The position numbers were made by a program, and so were the translations under genes. A DNA stretch of 64,000 bases from positions 1,223,183 through 1,287,182 of the forward strand of contig NZ_KK366017.1 of NCBI RefSeq assembly GCF_000686805.1, in the 5' to 3' direction. This stretch comes from Bacillus sp. UNC41MFS5 (GTDB lineage: Bacteria > Bacillota > Bacilli > Bacillales_B > DSM-18226). Positions 25,368 through 34,841 of the stretch are shown one piece after another. The first letter of the stretch is position 1. Each line of letters begins with the position of its first letter. The notes beneath the pieces are model-generated. The model worked only from the letters and a program-made list of their open reading frames with translations, searched no databases and was not told the DNA's origin.

Positions 25368-26738
25368 TTAGACATGCCTCATTTTTCTAAAATTCAATGT
25401 TTCTCGTGAAAACCATAAACTCATTAAAAAGCTGATGACTCCTGTTACCAGTAAAACCTGTCCAATAATTTTCATACTTTCCGCTGTAATCTCTTCACCA
25501 AAAATTAATCCTAAGATGATGGAAGCTAGAATAGAGCCTAAATATCGGCAAGTTTGAAACAGGCCGGAAGTTGTCCCAAGTATCGCATTTGGACTTTCCT
25601 TAACCATTGCTACTTGTAGTACCACATTTCCAATTCCGTAGCTTAAGCCCATGATTGATAAAATAATCCCGATACCGAGAAAGGTAGAATGAATAAAAAA
25701 CAGCATAAATGACAGTGCACCTATAATAGATATAAAAGCCCCAACCATAATTGGCTGGTTTACTCCGAAACGATCGATCCATTTCCCCGTAACAGATGAA
25801 ATAAGAATGCTGACTCCGGACATAAATAACATTAACAGACCGCTCATTTCAACACTTAAACCCATTCCTTCTTGAAAATAACTTGGCAGTCCGAAAAATA
25901 AACAATAGAAAAAGATATTTAACAAGATAAACTGAATATACACCATCGAAAGCTTAGGATGTTTTCTGAAAATCCGAATGTCGATAAATGGTTCTTTGAC
26001 CCTTAATTCCCTCCAAGCAAATAAACAGAAAAAAATGATTCCAACAATACCCGAAAGATAATGTATTTTCGTTTCAAAGGATAACAGGAACCATAAAAAG
26101 AAGACCATTCCTGCAGCGAAATAACCAATACCTAGAAAATCTAGATGAGAAAGTAGTCCCTTGATTTGAGACTTATCCTGTTTCAGGTCTTTGGGAAACA
26201 TATACCAACCTAAAATAAAACTGAGGAGAATAAATGGAAAATTAACCCAAAAGATAGCTGGCCAATTCCCTAAAACGATTAAGAAACCACCGATTGTCGG
26301 CCCAAGTGCGACCATGGCGGAGGCAAAAATTGATAAAACGGCAAGGGCTGAAGCCTGTCTTTCTTTAATATGGTCTCGAATTAACGACATTCCAGACGGA
26401 TAAATGGCACTAGAGCCTATCGATTGAAGCAGCCTCATTGCAAGTAACATCAGAAAGGAGGATGCAAGAGGGGCACCAATCGCTGACAGGGCAACTACAA
26501 TAAGTCCGGTTAAGAAGGTCTTTTTTCGGCCAAAGATATCTCCTAGCTTTCCCGTCACTGGTTGTGCTACCGCACTTGCTAAATAGAAACTGGATATTAG
26601 CCAGGAAACCGTGGAAAAGGATAGGTGAAAATCCTTTTGAATACTGTGTAATGCCAAGGCAATCATTGATGAATTCAGCGGATTTAACATTGTTCCTGAT
26701 GCAACCGCCGTGAGAAATAATGCTCGATTTTTCTTCAT
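25368..26738 (-). CDS. MFS multidrug-type transporter (DHA2-like)
   Basis: Membrane transporter of 456 aa with 12-14 predicted helices. GKLGDIFGRKKTF (motif A, about 56-68) and a later GKWIDRFG, plus LGPTIGGFLI (motif C), mark a drug:H+ antiporter. The first in-frame ATG (26819) gives a 27-residue lead with no ribosome site; ATG 26738 follows AAGGAAGAA. Substrate unknown. Single gene. Confidence 0.9.
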   Translation of the reverse strand: MKKNRALFLTAVASGTMLNPLNSSMIALALHSIQKDFHLSFSTVSWLISSFYLASAVAQPVTGKLGDIFGRKKTFLTGLIVVALSAIGAPLASSFLMLLAMRLLQSIGSSAIYPSGMSLIRDHIKERQASALAVLSIFASAMVALGPTIGGFLIVLGNWPAIFWVNFPFILLSFILGWYMFPKDLKQDKSQIKGLLSHLDFLGIGYFAAGMVFFLWFLLSFETKIHYLSGIVGIIFFCLFAWRELRVKEPFIDIRIFRKHPKLSMVYIQFILLNIFFYCLFFGLPSYFQEGMGLSVEMSGLLMLFMSGVSILISSVTGKWIDRFGVNQPIMVGAFISIIGALSFMLFFIHSTFLGIGIILSIMGLSYGIGNVVLQVAMVKESPNAILGTTSGLFQTCRYLGSILASIILGLIFGEEITAESMKIIGQVLLVTGVISFLMSLWFSRETLNFRKMRHV

Positions 26739-26968
26739 GACTTCTTCCTTTACTGGATATAGAATTAATATATTTTTTGCAATAAATGTAACATCATACC
26801 AATTAATAGTATATTTCATTAGTCTAAAAAAAGATAATTATTGATTTAGATGAAGCCATGAAAAGGACATTATCCATTAAACATAAAAAATATATCATTC
26901 TAGGAATAGCCTCTCAATTAATATAAATAGGATAGGTCATCACATAATCGCGGGGGGGAGGGAGAAAT
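26739..26968. other. Divergent intergenic region
   Basis: About 230 AT-rich bases between the MFS and molybdenum hydroxylase genes. No RNA element or small gene seen. It ends in an unusually G-rich ribosome site (GGGGGGGAGGGAG, 26951-26963). Confidence 0.5.
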
Positions 26969-29299
26969 TTGGAGGTTATTGGGAAAAGCGTCATTCGTAA
27001 AGAAGCACTGGATAAGGTGTCAGGGAGGGCAAAATATACCCATGATTACCATTCCATTCCTATGTTATCTGGCAAAATGGTCATTAGTCCTTATGGCCAT
27101 GCGAAGATAGTGAAAATTGACACATCCGAAGCTTGGAAGATTAATGGGGTAAGGGCCATTCTTGCTGGAAAGGAGTATCCATTAACAGGGGAGGCCATTC
27201 GGGACCGGCCGCCTATCGCCTTTGATAAGGTTCGCTATCACGGTGAAACGGTTGCACTTGTTGTAGCTGATTCACCAGTCCAGGCTAAAATGGCGGCCGA
27301 CCTGATTAAAGTCCAATATGAATTGCTGCCGGTCGTAAACTCACCATCCCAAGCATTTGAAAAAGGAGCCCCCTTAGTCCATGAAAACTTAGGAAAATAT
27401 AAAAAAGAGGATGACTCGCATCCGGTGCCTGACACCAACATTGCTTCCCATATAAAAATTCGTAAAGGTAATATGGAAAAAGGGTGGGCTGACACTAACA
27501 CAGTGGTGGAAGCAAGTTATTCATTTTCTCCTTCTGATCATGCGGCAATGGAAACAAGGTGTGCGTCTGCCGAAATCATGCCCGATGGAAATATCTTTAT
27601 TACCACTTCTTCTCAAGCACCTTTTATGGTCAAAACACTAATCGCTGATTACTTTGGTGAGGATATGGGGAAAATTATTGTCCGTACCCCGCTTGTAGGC
27701 GGTGCCTATGGGGGAAAAGTTGCCGTTCAACTGGAAGTTCTGGCCTATCTAGCCTCAAAGGCTGTTGGCGGTAAACCTGTAGAGATTCTCAATACGAGAG
27801 AAGAAGATATCTTAACGTCTCCCTGTCACATCGGTTTAGATGCAAAAATTAAGCTCGGAGCAGACAGCAGCGGCAAAATTAAGGCAGCAGAAATTCGTTT
27901 TTTATGGGATGGCGGAGCCTATTCCGATAAAGCGATTGACCTAACTAGGGCTGGAGCGGCCGATTGTACTGGACCATATAACATACAAAATGTCTGGTGT
28001 GATTCCTATTGTATGTATACAAATCACCCATATGCATCACCATTTAGAGGTTTTAGCCATTCCGAACTTTCCTTTGCCATTGAGCGAACATTGGATTTAC
28101 TTGCACAAAAAATAAAAATGAACCCGCTCGAACTTCGGTATATAAATGCGATTAAACCTGGACACACTACCCCGACAAGGGTCCGTCTAAATAAAAGTAA
28201 TGTCGGTAACTTACAACAGTGTATTGAGAGAGTAAGAGATTTAATCAAATGGGATGAAGGTGCGATCAAAGAAGTAAACGAACGGATTGTTAGAGTAAAG
28301 GGAGTTAGCTGCAGTTGGAAAACATCGACGATTGATCCCAATGCCCCTTCGGGAGTGATATTAACATTTAATCGAGATGGAAGTATCAATTTACTTTCTG
28401 GTGTGATTGAAATTGGAACTGGTACAAAAACCATCCTTGCTCAGTTGCTTGCCGAAAGGTTGAAGATGGACGTGGATATGATACATGTTCGGATGGAAGT
28501 GGATACGCAAACAATACCAGAACATTGGAAGACTGTTGCCAGCAGAGGAACATTTATGGCTGGAAGAGCTCTGCTTGAAGCCGCTGATGATGTAATTAGA
28601 CAGTTAAAGGAAATTGCTTCAACCGTTTTAAGAGTACCAACAGAAGATTTAGAAGTTGCACATCATAAAGTCTATTTACGAGACGATCCTTCGATCGGAA
28701 TTCCGGTCAAAGACATCTGCTATGGATATCAATACCCAAATGGTAATTCGATAGGCGGACAAATTATTGGCAGAGGGAATTATATTTTGCGTCATCTTAC
28801 CCATTTGGATCCTGAGAGTAGAGCGGGTAAGCCAGGACCTGAGTGGACAGTTTCAGCCTATGGTGTAGAAATTGAAATCGATAAAAGAGATTATACCTTT
28901 CGACTATTGAAAGCTTGTACCGTGGTCGACATTGGTCGAGTTTTAAATGAAAAAGCAGCATTGGGCCAGGTAATGGGTGCGATGAGCATGGGATTAGCTT
29001 TTGCTGGAAGGGAAACGTTTTATTTTGACGAACTCGGCAGGGTTCTTAATCCGCAGCTCCGAACGTATCGGCCACTCCGCTATGGTGAAAATCCAGAATA
29101 TTTAGTGGCATTCGTTGAAACACCGCAATTAGATGGTCCGTATGGGGCCCGAGGTGTGGGGGAGCAAGGATTAATGGGCATGCCTGCTGCACTCGGTAAT
29201 GCTTTGTATACAGCTGCAGGGGTTTCACTTCACCATCTGCCTCTTATTCCTGAATTAATTTGGAAGACAAAGGAGGCGCAAAAAAATGCTTCCCTTTGA
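26969..29299 (+). CDS. Molybdopterin-binding large subunit of a xanthine dehydrogenase-type hydroxylase
   Basis: Catalytic Mo subunit of 776 aa. N-terminal region begins GKSVIRKEALDKVSGRAKYTHDY; Moco-binding segments include VGGAYGGKVAVQLE, FRGFSHSELSFAIE, the IEIGTGTKT loop and GARGVGEQGLMG, whose GVGE holds the catalytic Glu. The start is TTG 26969 behind a very G-rich ribosome site. It forms an operon with FAD and 2Fe-2S subunits (L-M-S order). The substrate may be a purine, aldehyde or N-heterocycle and cannot be told. No Moco sulfuration gene is nearby. Confidence 0.92.
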   Translation: MEVIGKSVIRKEALDKVSGRAKYTHDYHSIPMLSGKMVISPYGHAKIVKIDTSEAWKINGVRAILAGKEYPLTGEAIRDRPPIAFDKVRYHGETVALVVADSPVQAKMAADLIKVQYELLPVVNSPSQAFEKGAPLVHENLGKYKKEDDSHPVPDTNIASHIKIRKGNMEKGWADTNTVVEASYSFSPSDHAAMETRCASAEIMPDGNIFITTSSQAPFMVKTLIADYFGEDMGKIIVRTPLVGGAYGGKVAVQLEVLAYLASKAVGGKPVEILNTREEDILTSPCHIGLDAKIKLGADSSGKIKAAEIRFLWDGGAYSDKAIDLTRAGAADCTGPYNIQNVWCDSYCMYTNHPYASPFRGFSHSELSFAIERTLDLLAQKIKMNPLELRYINAIKPGHTTPTRVRLNKSNVGNLQQCIERVRDLIKWDEGAIKEVNERIVRVKGVSCSWKTSTIDPNAPSGVILTFNRDGSINLLSGVIEIGTGTKTILAQLLAERLKMDVDMIHVRMEVDTQTIPEHWKTVASRGTFMAGRALLEAADDVIRQLKEIASTVLRVPTEDLEVAHHKVYLRDDPSIGIPVKDICYGYQYPNGNSIGGQIIGRGNYILRHLTHLDPESRAGKPGPEWTVSAYGVEIEIDKRDYTFRLLKACTVVDIGRVLNEKAALGQVMGAMSMGLAFAGRETFYFDELGRVLNPQLRTYRPLRYGENPEYLVAFVETPQLDGPYGARGVGEQGLMGMPAALGNALYTAAGVSLHHLPLIPELIWKTKEAQKNASL

Positions 29300-30125
29300 G
29301 TTTGATTATTTTAAACCAAACACATTAAAAGAAGCAGTCGATTTATATCAGTATTTAGATAAAGGTGGAAAGAAACCAATGTTCTTTTCAGGGGGTACGG
29401 AATTAATTACGCTTGGAAGAATCGATTTAGCGTATACCGAGGCGGTTATTGATATTAAGGATATCCCTGAATCCAAGGTAATGCAGGTAAGCGGTGATCA
29501 TTTGTTGCTTGGCAGTACTCTTTCGCTAACAAAGATTGAAGAGGCAAATCTTTTTCCGTTATTAACGAAAACAGCTAGTGAAGTTGCGGATCATACGTCG
29601 CGAGGGAAAATTACTTTAGGTGGGAACATTTGTGCACGAATCTTTTACAGAGAAACCGTTTTACCATTTTTACTTTCAGATAGCCAAGTTTTAACTATTG
29701 GACCTGAAGGAAAAAAGATGGTACCAATTAATGAAATTTTTCAAGAGCAGCTTCGATTAAAAAATGGGGAATTTCTTGTCCAATTAGCAACAGAAACGCG
29801 GTTTATTGCTGCACCATTTATTAGTATCAAACGCCGTCAGCAGTGGGACACTGGCTATCCATTAATTACAGTGGCCGCATTAAAATTGGGGCAGGAGGTG
29901 CGCGTCGCAATCAGCGGCTTGTGCCCATTTCCGTTTCGGTCAAAGGAGTTGGAGTCTTCTTTAAATAATAAAGGACTGCCGTTGACTCAAAGAATTACTG
30001 ATGCCATCGCTAAGTTACCGAAGCCGATTTTAGATGATGTTGAAGGGTCAGCAGATTACAGGCTATTTGTATTACGGAATGTCTTGTTAGATGTGTGTTC
30101 TGCATTGGTTCCTGCTGGTTCTTGA
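29286..30125 (+). CDS. FAD-binding medium subunit of the molybdenum hydroxylase
   Basis: 279 aa FAD subunit (CoxM/XdhB type). The FAD pyrophosphate motif FFSGGTELI (about 34-42) and TLGGNICARI (about 114-123) are present. It overlaps the large-subunit gene by 14 bases with GGAGG ahead of ATG 29286. The second motif has CARIFYRE in place of the commoner NA-S-PAAD pattern, a subgroup variation. Confidence 0.92.
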   Translation: MLPFEFDYFKPNTLKEAVDLYQYLDKGGKKPMFFSGGTELITLGRIDLAYTEAVIDIKDIPESKVMQVSGDHLLLGSTLSLTKIEEANLFPLLTKTASEVADHTSRGKITLGGNICARIFYRETVLPFLLSDSQVLTIGPEGKKMVPINEIFQEQLRLKNGEFLVQLATETRFIAAPFISIKRRQQWDTGYPLITVAALKLGQEVRVAISGLCPFPFRSKELESSLNNKGLPLTQRITDAIAKLPKPILDDVEGSADYRLFVLRNVLLDVCSALVPAGS

Positions 30126-30160
30126 GAATGATAGATTAATTGCATGAAGGAGGGGGAAAG

Positions 30161-30628
30161 GTGAAATCACACACGATTATATTAAACATAAATGGAGAAA
30201 AGCAAAACATACTGGTACGGTCTGCCGACACACTTTTATATGCAATTCGAGGTAAACTTGGACTGACAGGCGCTAAGCCTGGGTGTTTGAACGGGGATTG
30301 CGGTGCTTGTACAGTCAATATTGATGGGTGGCCGATGAAATCATGCCTAATGCTTGCTGTTGAAGCGAATGGAAAGAAGGTAACAACGATAGAGGGTTTG
30401 GAGAATACACCCATTCAGCAGGCATTTGTCGAAAACTTTGCCTTCCAATGTGGCTACTGCACACCGGGATTTATTATGAACTGTTACTCGTTAATCGAGC
30501 AGCATCCAGATGCAGATGATAACCTGATTAAAGAATGGCTGGAGTCAAATATTTGCCGCTGTACCGGCTATGCAGAAATTGAAAAGGCAGTGAAATCAGT
30601 GCTAAGAAATAATGAAAGAAGGGAATAA
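30161..30628 (+). CDS. 2Fe-2S small subunit of the molybdenum hydroxylase
   Basis: 155 aa. Plant-type N-terminal cluster ligands in CLNGDCGACTV with a further Cys in KSCLML, and C-terminal cluster ligands in QCGYCTPGF and NICRCTGY. The frame extends to TTG 30140, but this region is the ribosome site (GAAGGAGGGGG); GTG 30161 is the start. Passes electrons from Mo to FAD. Confidence 0.94.
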   Translation: MKSHTIILNINGEKQNILVRSADTLLYAIRGKLGLTGAKPGCLNGDCGACTVNIDGWPMKSCLMLAVEANGKKVTTIEGLENTPIQQAFVENFAFQCGYCTPGFIMNCYSLIEQHPDADDNLIKEWLESNICRCTGYAEIEKAVKSVLRNNERRE

Positions 30629-30634
30629 CGGAAC

Positions 30635-30664
30635 AAAAAGGATGCCATTAACTTGGCACCCTTG
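30635..30664 (-). terminator. Terminator of the class B PBP gene
   Basis: On the minus strand AAGGGTGCCA / TGGCATCCTT with one mismatch, followed by TTTG; correctly placed after the stop at 30671. Confidence 0.7.
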
Positions 30665-30670
30665 TAATGA

Positions 30671-32749
30671 TTATCTTTTCTTCATCTGAAAATAAGTATC
30701 CAAGACGCGGCGACCAATTTTCAGGTTCGCTCGATTGTCTTTTTTACCTTGGTAAGCCCATGGAACAATAACGGCCATAGCCACTTCTGGATTCGAACTA
30801 GGGGCGTAACTTACCAAGCTAAGGTTCATCACTGGTGGTGGTTCTTTCCCAAATCGGTACCGTTCAGGACCGTCGTAAAAGGCTTCAGCAGTTCCTGTTT
30901 TACCGGCAGGAGAGTAAGGTGCATTGCCGAAAAACTTATACGCCGTGCCGCCGCGTTCTTGCATAACCTTTTTAAAACCTAATTTGACACGGTACAACCA
31001 ATCCGATTTCATATCAATTGTATTTAGGACCGTGGGGGGGATTTCTTTTACAACATGCCCAAGTTCACTTGTTCCTTCTTTAGGTTCGAGCATTTGTTTG
31101 ACAACATGCGGCTGCATTCGGTAACCGCCATTTGCTATGGTAGAAACATATTGTGCTAACTGCATGGCAGAATAGGTATCGTATTGTCCAATCACGAGGT
31201 CAAGCAGATATCCCGGAAGATGACTTTGACCTTTAAATCCCGATTGCTCATTTGGTAAATCAATCCCTGTTCTGGTTCCAAGACCGAACGAGGAAAACGA
31301 GTTTCGAATGGTATCGAAAGCCTTTGAACTTATATTTATGGGTTGATCGTACTCATAATGTCCTTTTCCAATTCTTATCGCTGTATGGAACATATAAACG
31401 TTGGAAGATAATTTTAAGGCATTAATTTCATTTAATCTCCCTAAGTAGGCATAGGATTTTTTTAAAGGAGTGGCCCGGATTTTTAAACCTGCATCATCAA
31501 AAACCGTACCTGGAGCGATAGCCCCTGTTTTATATCCAGTCAAAATAGTAGCTCCTTTGACAGTAGAACCAACGTTATAGGTGGTGGTAAATGTACCGAG
31601 AGCGTCATCTTCCATTTCTACACTGCCTGTTTGATTATTTCTAACTATTTTTTTACCAGACATAGCTAAGACTTCGCCAGTTTTTGGGTTCATTAAAACC
31701 ACATATGCTCGGTCAGTTAGATAGGTTCCCGGATATCTTTTCGCAGCCCAAAGTTCTTCTTCAATGATTCGATCAACCTTCCTTTGCAAATCCATATCAA
31801 TGCTTAAGACAAGGTCTTTACCCTTTTTACCATTTGATACGGGATGGTTTTCGATCACATTTCCTGTTTTATCGGTTACATTTTTTATTTTTGATTTGTA
31901 ACCATGTAAGACATTTTCATATTGCCACTCAAGTTGACTTTTTCCCACTCTGTCATTTCGGCTGTAATCTCTTGCTAAAAAATATTCCAATTGCTCAGCA
32001 GGCAGCCCTTCATCGGATTTGGTTACTTTTCCTAACACCGACTTTAAGGTTCGGTTGAAAGCGTAAGATCTCTCCCAGTCCGTTGTAGTATCCACTCCAG
32101 GAAGTGATTGTAGATTCTCACTCACAACTGCCAATTCTTTCGCAGTTACATCCTCATTCTTTATTATTTGGGTCGTAAACTTGTAGCCGCTGTTAAACTC
32201 TTTATAAAGCGCAAGGACCTCTAGTCTGTTTTTAGTCAATTCTTTTAATTCGCCAGTTGTGATGCGCTCTAATTTAAATTTATAAATATCACTATCTGTT
32301 AATTTCTTTGCATAATATAATTCCATTTCCTTTTTCGAGATTTTGGCATCCGCACGTTCTGGATTCATAATAATCCAGAAATCACGTTTATCCCTCTCTG
32401 TCACCTTGTTTGTATTTTTCGAAATCAGTTTTGCTAATTTTTCAGCTGTTTCGAGCATGACTTCTTGGCTAAACCCTTCATTGGTGTAGGAAATGGCACT
32501 TTTAGGGACATTATCAACGATAATTCTGTAATCTCGATCAAGGATTCTTCCTCGCGGGACAGGACTACTAATTGTGATATCTTCTTTTCTTGCTAAATCT
32601 CTTTTGAAATTTTCGCCATAAACAATTTGCACAAAACCAAGCCGGAGGATTAGTACGGAAAATAAGAAAAAAACACTGAAAAATAGAATATTTAGACGAA
32701 CGGGGAAATGAGACTTCTTCATTTTCTGTTTTTCCAATTTCCTGCACAT
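30671..32749 (-). CDS. Class B penicillin-binding protein (PbpA/PbpH/MrdA-like transpeptidase)
   Basis: Peptidoglycan transpeptidase of about 690 aa. One membrane helix (about 19-38), a dimerisation domain with the R1 motif PVPRGRILDRD, then the transpeptidase: SxxK as STVKGA, SxN as SSNVY, and KTGT in PAGKTGTAEAF. The order and length match B. subtilis PbpA/PbpH, which support rod-shaped side-wall growth. The start is unclear: ATG 32749 is too close to AAAAAAGG, and TTG or a later ATG (about 32722) are alternatives. Confidence 0.9.
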   Translation of the reverse strand: MCRKLEKQKMKKSHFPVRLNILFFSVFFLFSVLILRLGFVQIVYGENFKRDLARKEDITISSPVPRGRILDRDYRIIVDNVPKSAISYTNEGFSQEVMLETAEKLAKLISKNTNKVTERDKRDFWIIMNPERADAKISKKEMELYYAKKLTDSDIYKFKLERITTGELKELTKNRLEVLALYKEFNSGYKFTTQIIKNEDVTAKELAVVSENLQSLPGVDTTTDWERSYAFNRTLKSVLGKVTKSDEGLPAEQLEYFLARDYSRNDRVGKSQLEWQYENVLHGYKSKIKNVTDKTGNVIENHPVSNGKKGKDLVLSIDMDLQRKVDRIIEEELWAAKRYPGTYLTDRAYVVLMNPKTGEVLAMSGKKIVRNNQTGSVEMEDDALGTFTTTYNVGSTVKGATILTGYKTGAIAPGTVFDDAGLKIRATPLKKSYAYLGRLNEINALKLSSNVYMFHTAIRIGKGHYEYDQPINISSKAFDTIRNSFSSFGLGTRTGIDLPNEQSGFKGQSHLPGYLLDLVIGQYDTYSAMQLAQYVSTIANGGYRMQPHVVKQMLEPKEGTSELGHVVKEIPPTVLNTIDMKSDWLYRVKLGFKKVMQERGGTAYKFFGNAPYSPAGKTGTAEAFYDGPERYRFGKEPPPVMNLSLVSYAPSSNPEVAMAVIVPWAYQGKKDNRANLKIGRRVLDTYFQMKKR

Positions 32750-32999
32750 CCTTTTTTCAGAACCAATATAAATTACATATATATACTGCCCATTTGTATA
32801 TGACAGTATGATAATTATTCCAATTAATTCCTAGGAATTTTTATAAATCGACATGTTTCTAGAATGATGAATTTTTTGTCAATAAAAAAATTTCTAATTT
32901 TTGCCCAAATTTTTAATTTTACTTTATAATCAGAAAGGGATGTGGTTGATTCTTTAACAAACATCTCTAGAAACGAGAGATTGATAGGAGGTCTAGATT

Positions 33000-34532
33000 A
33001 TGGAACAGAAAGTCATTGATCCAGTGGTACTTAAGGCATTAGCGCAATTTAAGACTTTGGATGAAAAAATCACTCATTTTTCAAGCATCATTGGTTTAGC
33101 TGACTGGGATCAAAAAGTCATGGCACCGAAAAAAGGGAGAAGTACGTTTGCCAAGGCAACGGGGACCCTTCGGACGGAAATTTTTAAGCTTTCTGTTTCA
33201 GAGGAAATGGGAGAACTGCTAGCGGAGCTAACTCTTCCTGATAACTTGGTATTATTAGATGAAGTGACAAGAGCAAAAGTTAGAGAATATAAAGAGTACT
33301 ACCAAAAATCAAAGAGCATTCCTGCGGACCTATTTCAGGAATACAGCATCTTAACGGCTCAGGCAAATGATGCTTGGGAAGAGGCAAGGGAAAACAATGA
33401 TTTTGCTCGCTTCCTTCCGTACTTAGAGAAAATCGTTGATTACAAGCGAAGATTTGCTGATATCTATGGGTATGAGGACCATCCGTACGATGCCCTCTTA
33501 GATGAGTTTGAACCAGGTTTAACGGTGAAAAAACTCGATCCATTGTTTTCAAAATTAAGAGATTCTAGTGTTAAGCTGTTGGAACGCATTCAACAAAATG
33601 GAAAGCGGACACAGGCAGAAATTTTTGAACAATCATTTTCGATTGAAAAGCAAAAAGAATTTAACCGCTATATCCTGCCCATTTTAGGCTTTGACCTTGA
33701 TGCGGGTAGATTGGACGAAACAGTCCATCCTTTTGCACAAACCGTTAATACAGGTGACGTACGATTAACAACTCGTTATTTAGAAGGAAATGTCCGCTCT
33801 GCTTTATTTGGAACCATTCATGAGGCTGGGCATGGAATTTATGAGCAGCATATCAATCCTCAGTTTGAGGAATCAGTTCTACAGAGTGGGGCATCCTTCG
33901 GTATCCATGAATCTCAATCGAGATTTTTAGAAAATATGGTCGGCCGCAGTAAGGAATTCTGGAAGTGCTTCTACCCTAAACTTCAAGAGTATTTTCCAAA
34001 GCAACTCGAACATATGACTGTTGACGAATTTTATCGGGCTGTAAATACGGTGCAGCCATCATTTATCCGTGTTGAAGCCGATGAATTAACCTATAATTTG
34101 CATATCATGCTTCGTTATGAAATCGAAAAAGCCTTAATTAGAGGAGAGATTGAAGCGAAGGATCTGCCAGTAGTTTGGAATCAAAAAATGCAAGATTATC
34201 TCGGTGTAACACCTAGTACTGACGCGGTAGGCGTTTTGCAGGATGTTCATTGGTCTTTTGGAGGCATCGGTTATTTCCCGTCCTATTCATTAGGGAATCT
34301 CTATGCAGCTCAAATTCTCCGTACGATTCAAAAAGACCTTCCAGATTTCTATAACCATATTGAAAATGGACGTTTTGATCTTATCCAAGAATGGTTAAAA
34401 GAAAAGATTCATCAATACGGAAAGCTTTATACACCAAACGAATTGATTGTTAAGGTAACGGGGGAAGAATTAAACGCGGAATATCTGGTTGAATATCTTG
34501 AAAAAAAATACACCGAGGTTTACGGGTTGTAA
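33000..34532 (+). CDS. M32-family metallocarboxypeptidase
   Basis: Zinc carboxypeptidase of 510 aa. The HEXXH zinc motif is in GTIHEAGHGIYEQ (about 274-286), with GIHESQSRFLENMVG carrying the third ligand Glu, and DVRLTTRY just before. B. subtilis YpwA belongs to this family. ATG 33000 follows ATAGGAGG. Promoter candidate: TTGCCC (32901) and TATAAT (32925). The 5' leader has a short hairpin ATCTCT/AGAGAT (32963-32981). Confidence 0.94.
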   Translation: MEQKVIDPVVLKALAQFKTLDEKITHFSSIIGLADWDQKVMAPKKGRSTFAKATGTLRTEIFKLSVSEEMGELLAELTLPDNLVLLDEVTRAKVREYKEYYQKSKSIPADLFQEYSILTAQANDAWEEARENNDFARFLPYLEKIVDYKRRFADIYGYEDHPYDALLDEFEPGLTVKKLDPLFSKLRDSSVKLLERIQQNGKRTQAEIFEQSFSIEKQKEFNRYILPILGFDLDAGRLDETVHPFAQTVNTGDVRLTTRYLEGNVRSALFGTIHEAGHGIYEQHINPQFEESVLQSGASFGIHESQSRFLENMVGRSKEFWKCFYPKLQEYFPKQLEHMTVDEFYRAVNTVQPSFIRVEADELTYNLHIMLRYEIEKALIRGEIEAKDLPVVWNQKMQDYLGVTPSTDAVGVLQDVHWSFGGIGYFPSYSLGNLYAAQILRTIQKDLPDFYNHIENGRFDLIQEWLKEKIHQYGKLYTPNELIVKVTGEELNAEYLVEYLEKKYTEVYGL

Positions 34533-34578
34533 AGTGCAAAGCCGTGAAGTATGTGGTTATTAAACTCTTAAACTAACA

Positions 34579-34607
34579 TTGACATTTTCTTTGCAGTATA
34601 ATAAACT
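34579..34607 (+). promoter_or_regulatory. Promoter of the Mn-riboswitch transcript
   Basis: TTGACA (34579-34584) and TAAACT (34602-34607) at 17 bases spacing. A TATAAT at 34597 is also present, but too close to this -35. Confidence 0.6.
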
Positions 34608-34632
34608 ATAAGTAATTAAATATTTCCTTTTT

Positions 34633-34783
34633 AAAGGGGAGTAGCTGCTACAATAAAGTCGTCATTCCGAGTATTTATTACTCCGGCTTTATTGGCAACA
34701 TTTACGTTGTTAGCAAGACCTTTACTTTACTGTAAAGGTCTTTTTGTGTTTTTTTAGGCCTTTACTGTAATCAGTAAAGGCCT
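34633..34783 (+). promoter_or_regulatory. yybP-ykoY manganese riboswitch with two tandem terminators
   Basis: The aptamer matches the yybP-ykoY class: AAAGGGGAGTAGCTG (34633-34647), GTCGTCA, CTCCGGCTTT and GGCAACATTTACGTTG...GCAAGACC (to 34720). A first hairpin GACCTTTAC/GTAAAGGTC (34717-34740, then T5) and a second AGGCCTTTACTG/CAGTAAAGGCCT (34756-34783, then ATTTTTA) follow. By family knowledge, Mn2+ binding allows read-through into the TerC-family exporter gene. Confidence 0.92.
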
Positions 34784-34841
34784 ATTTTTATGGCGTAAGG
34801 GAGTATTTTTAAAAAAAATCAACTTTAAGGAGGAAATATTC

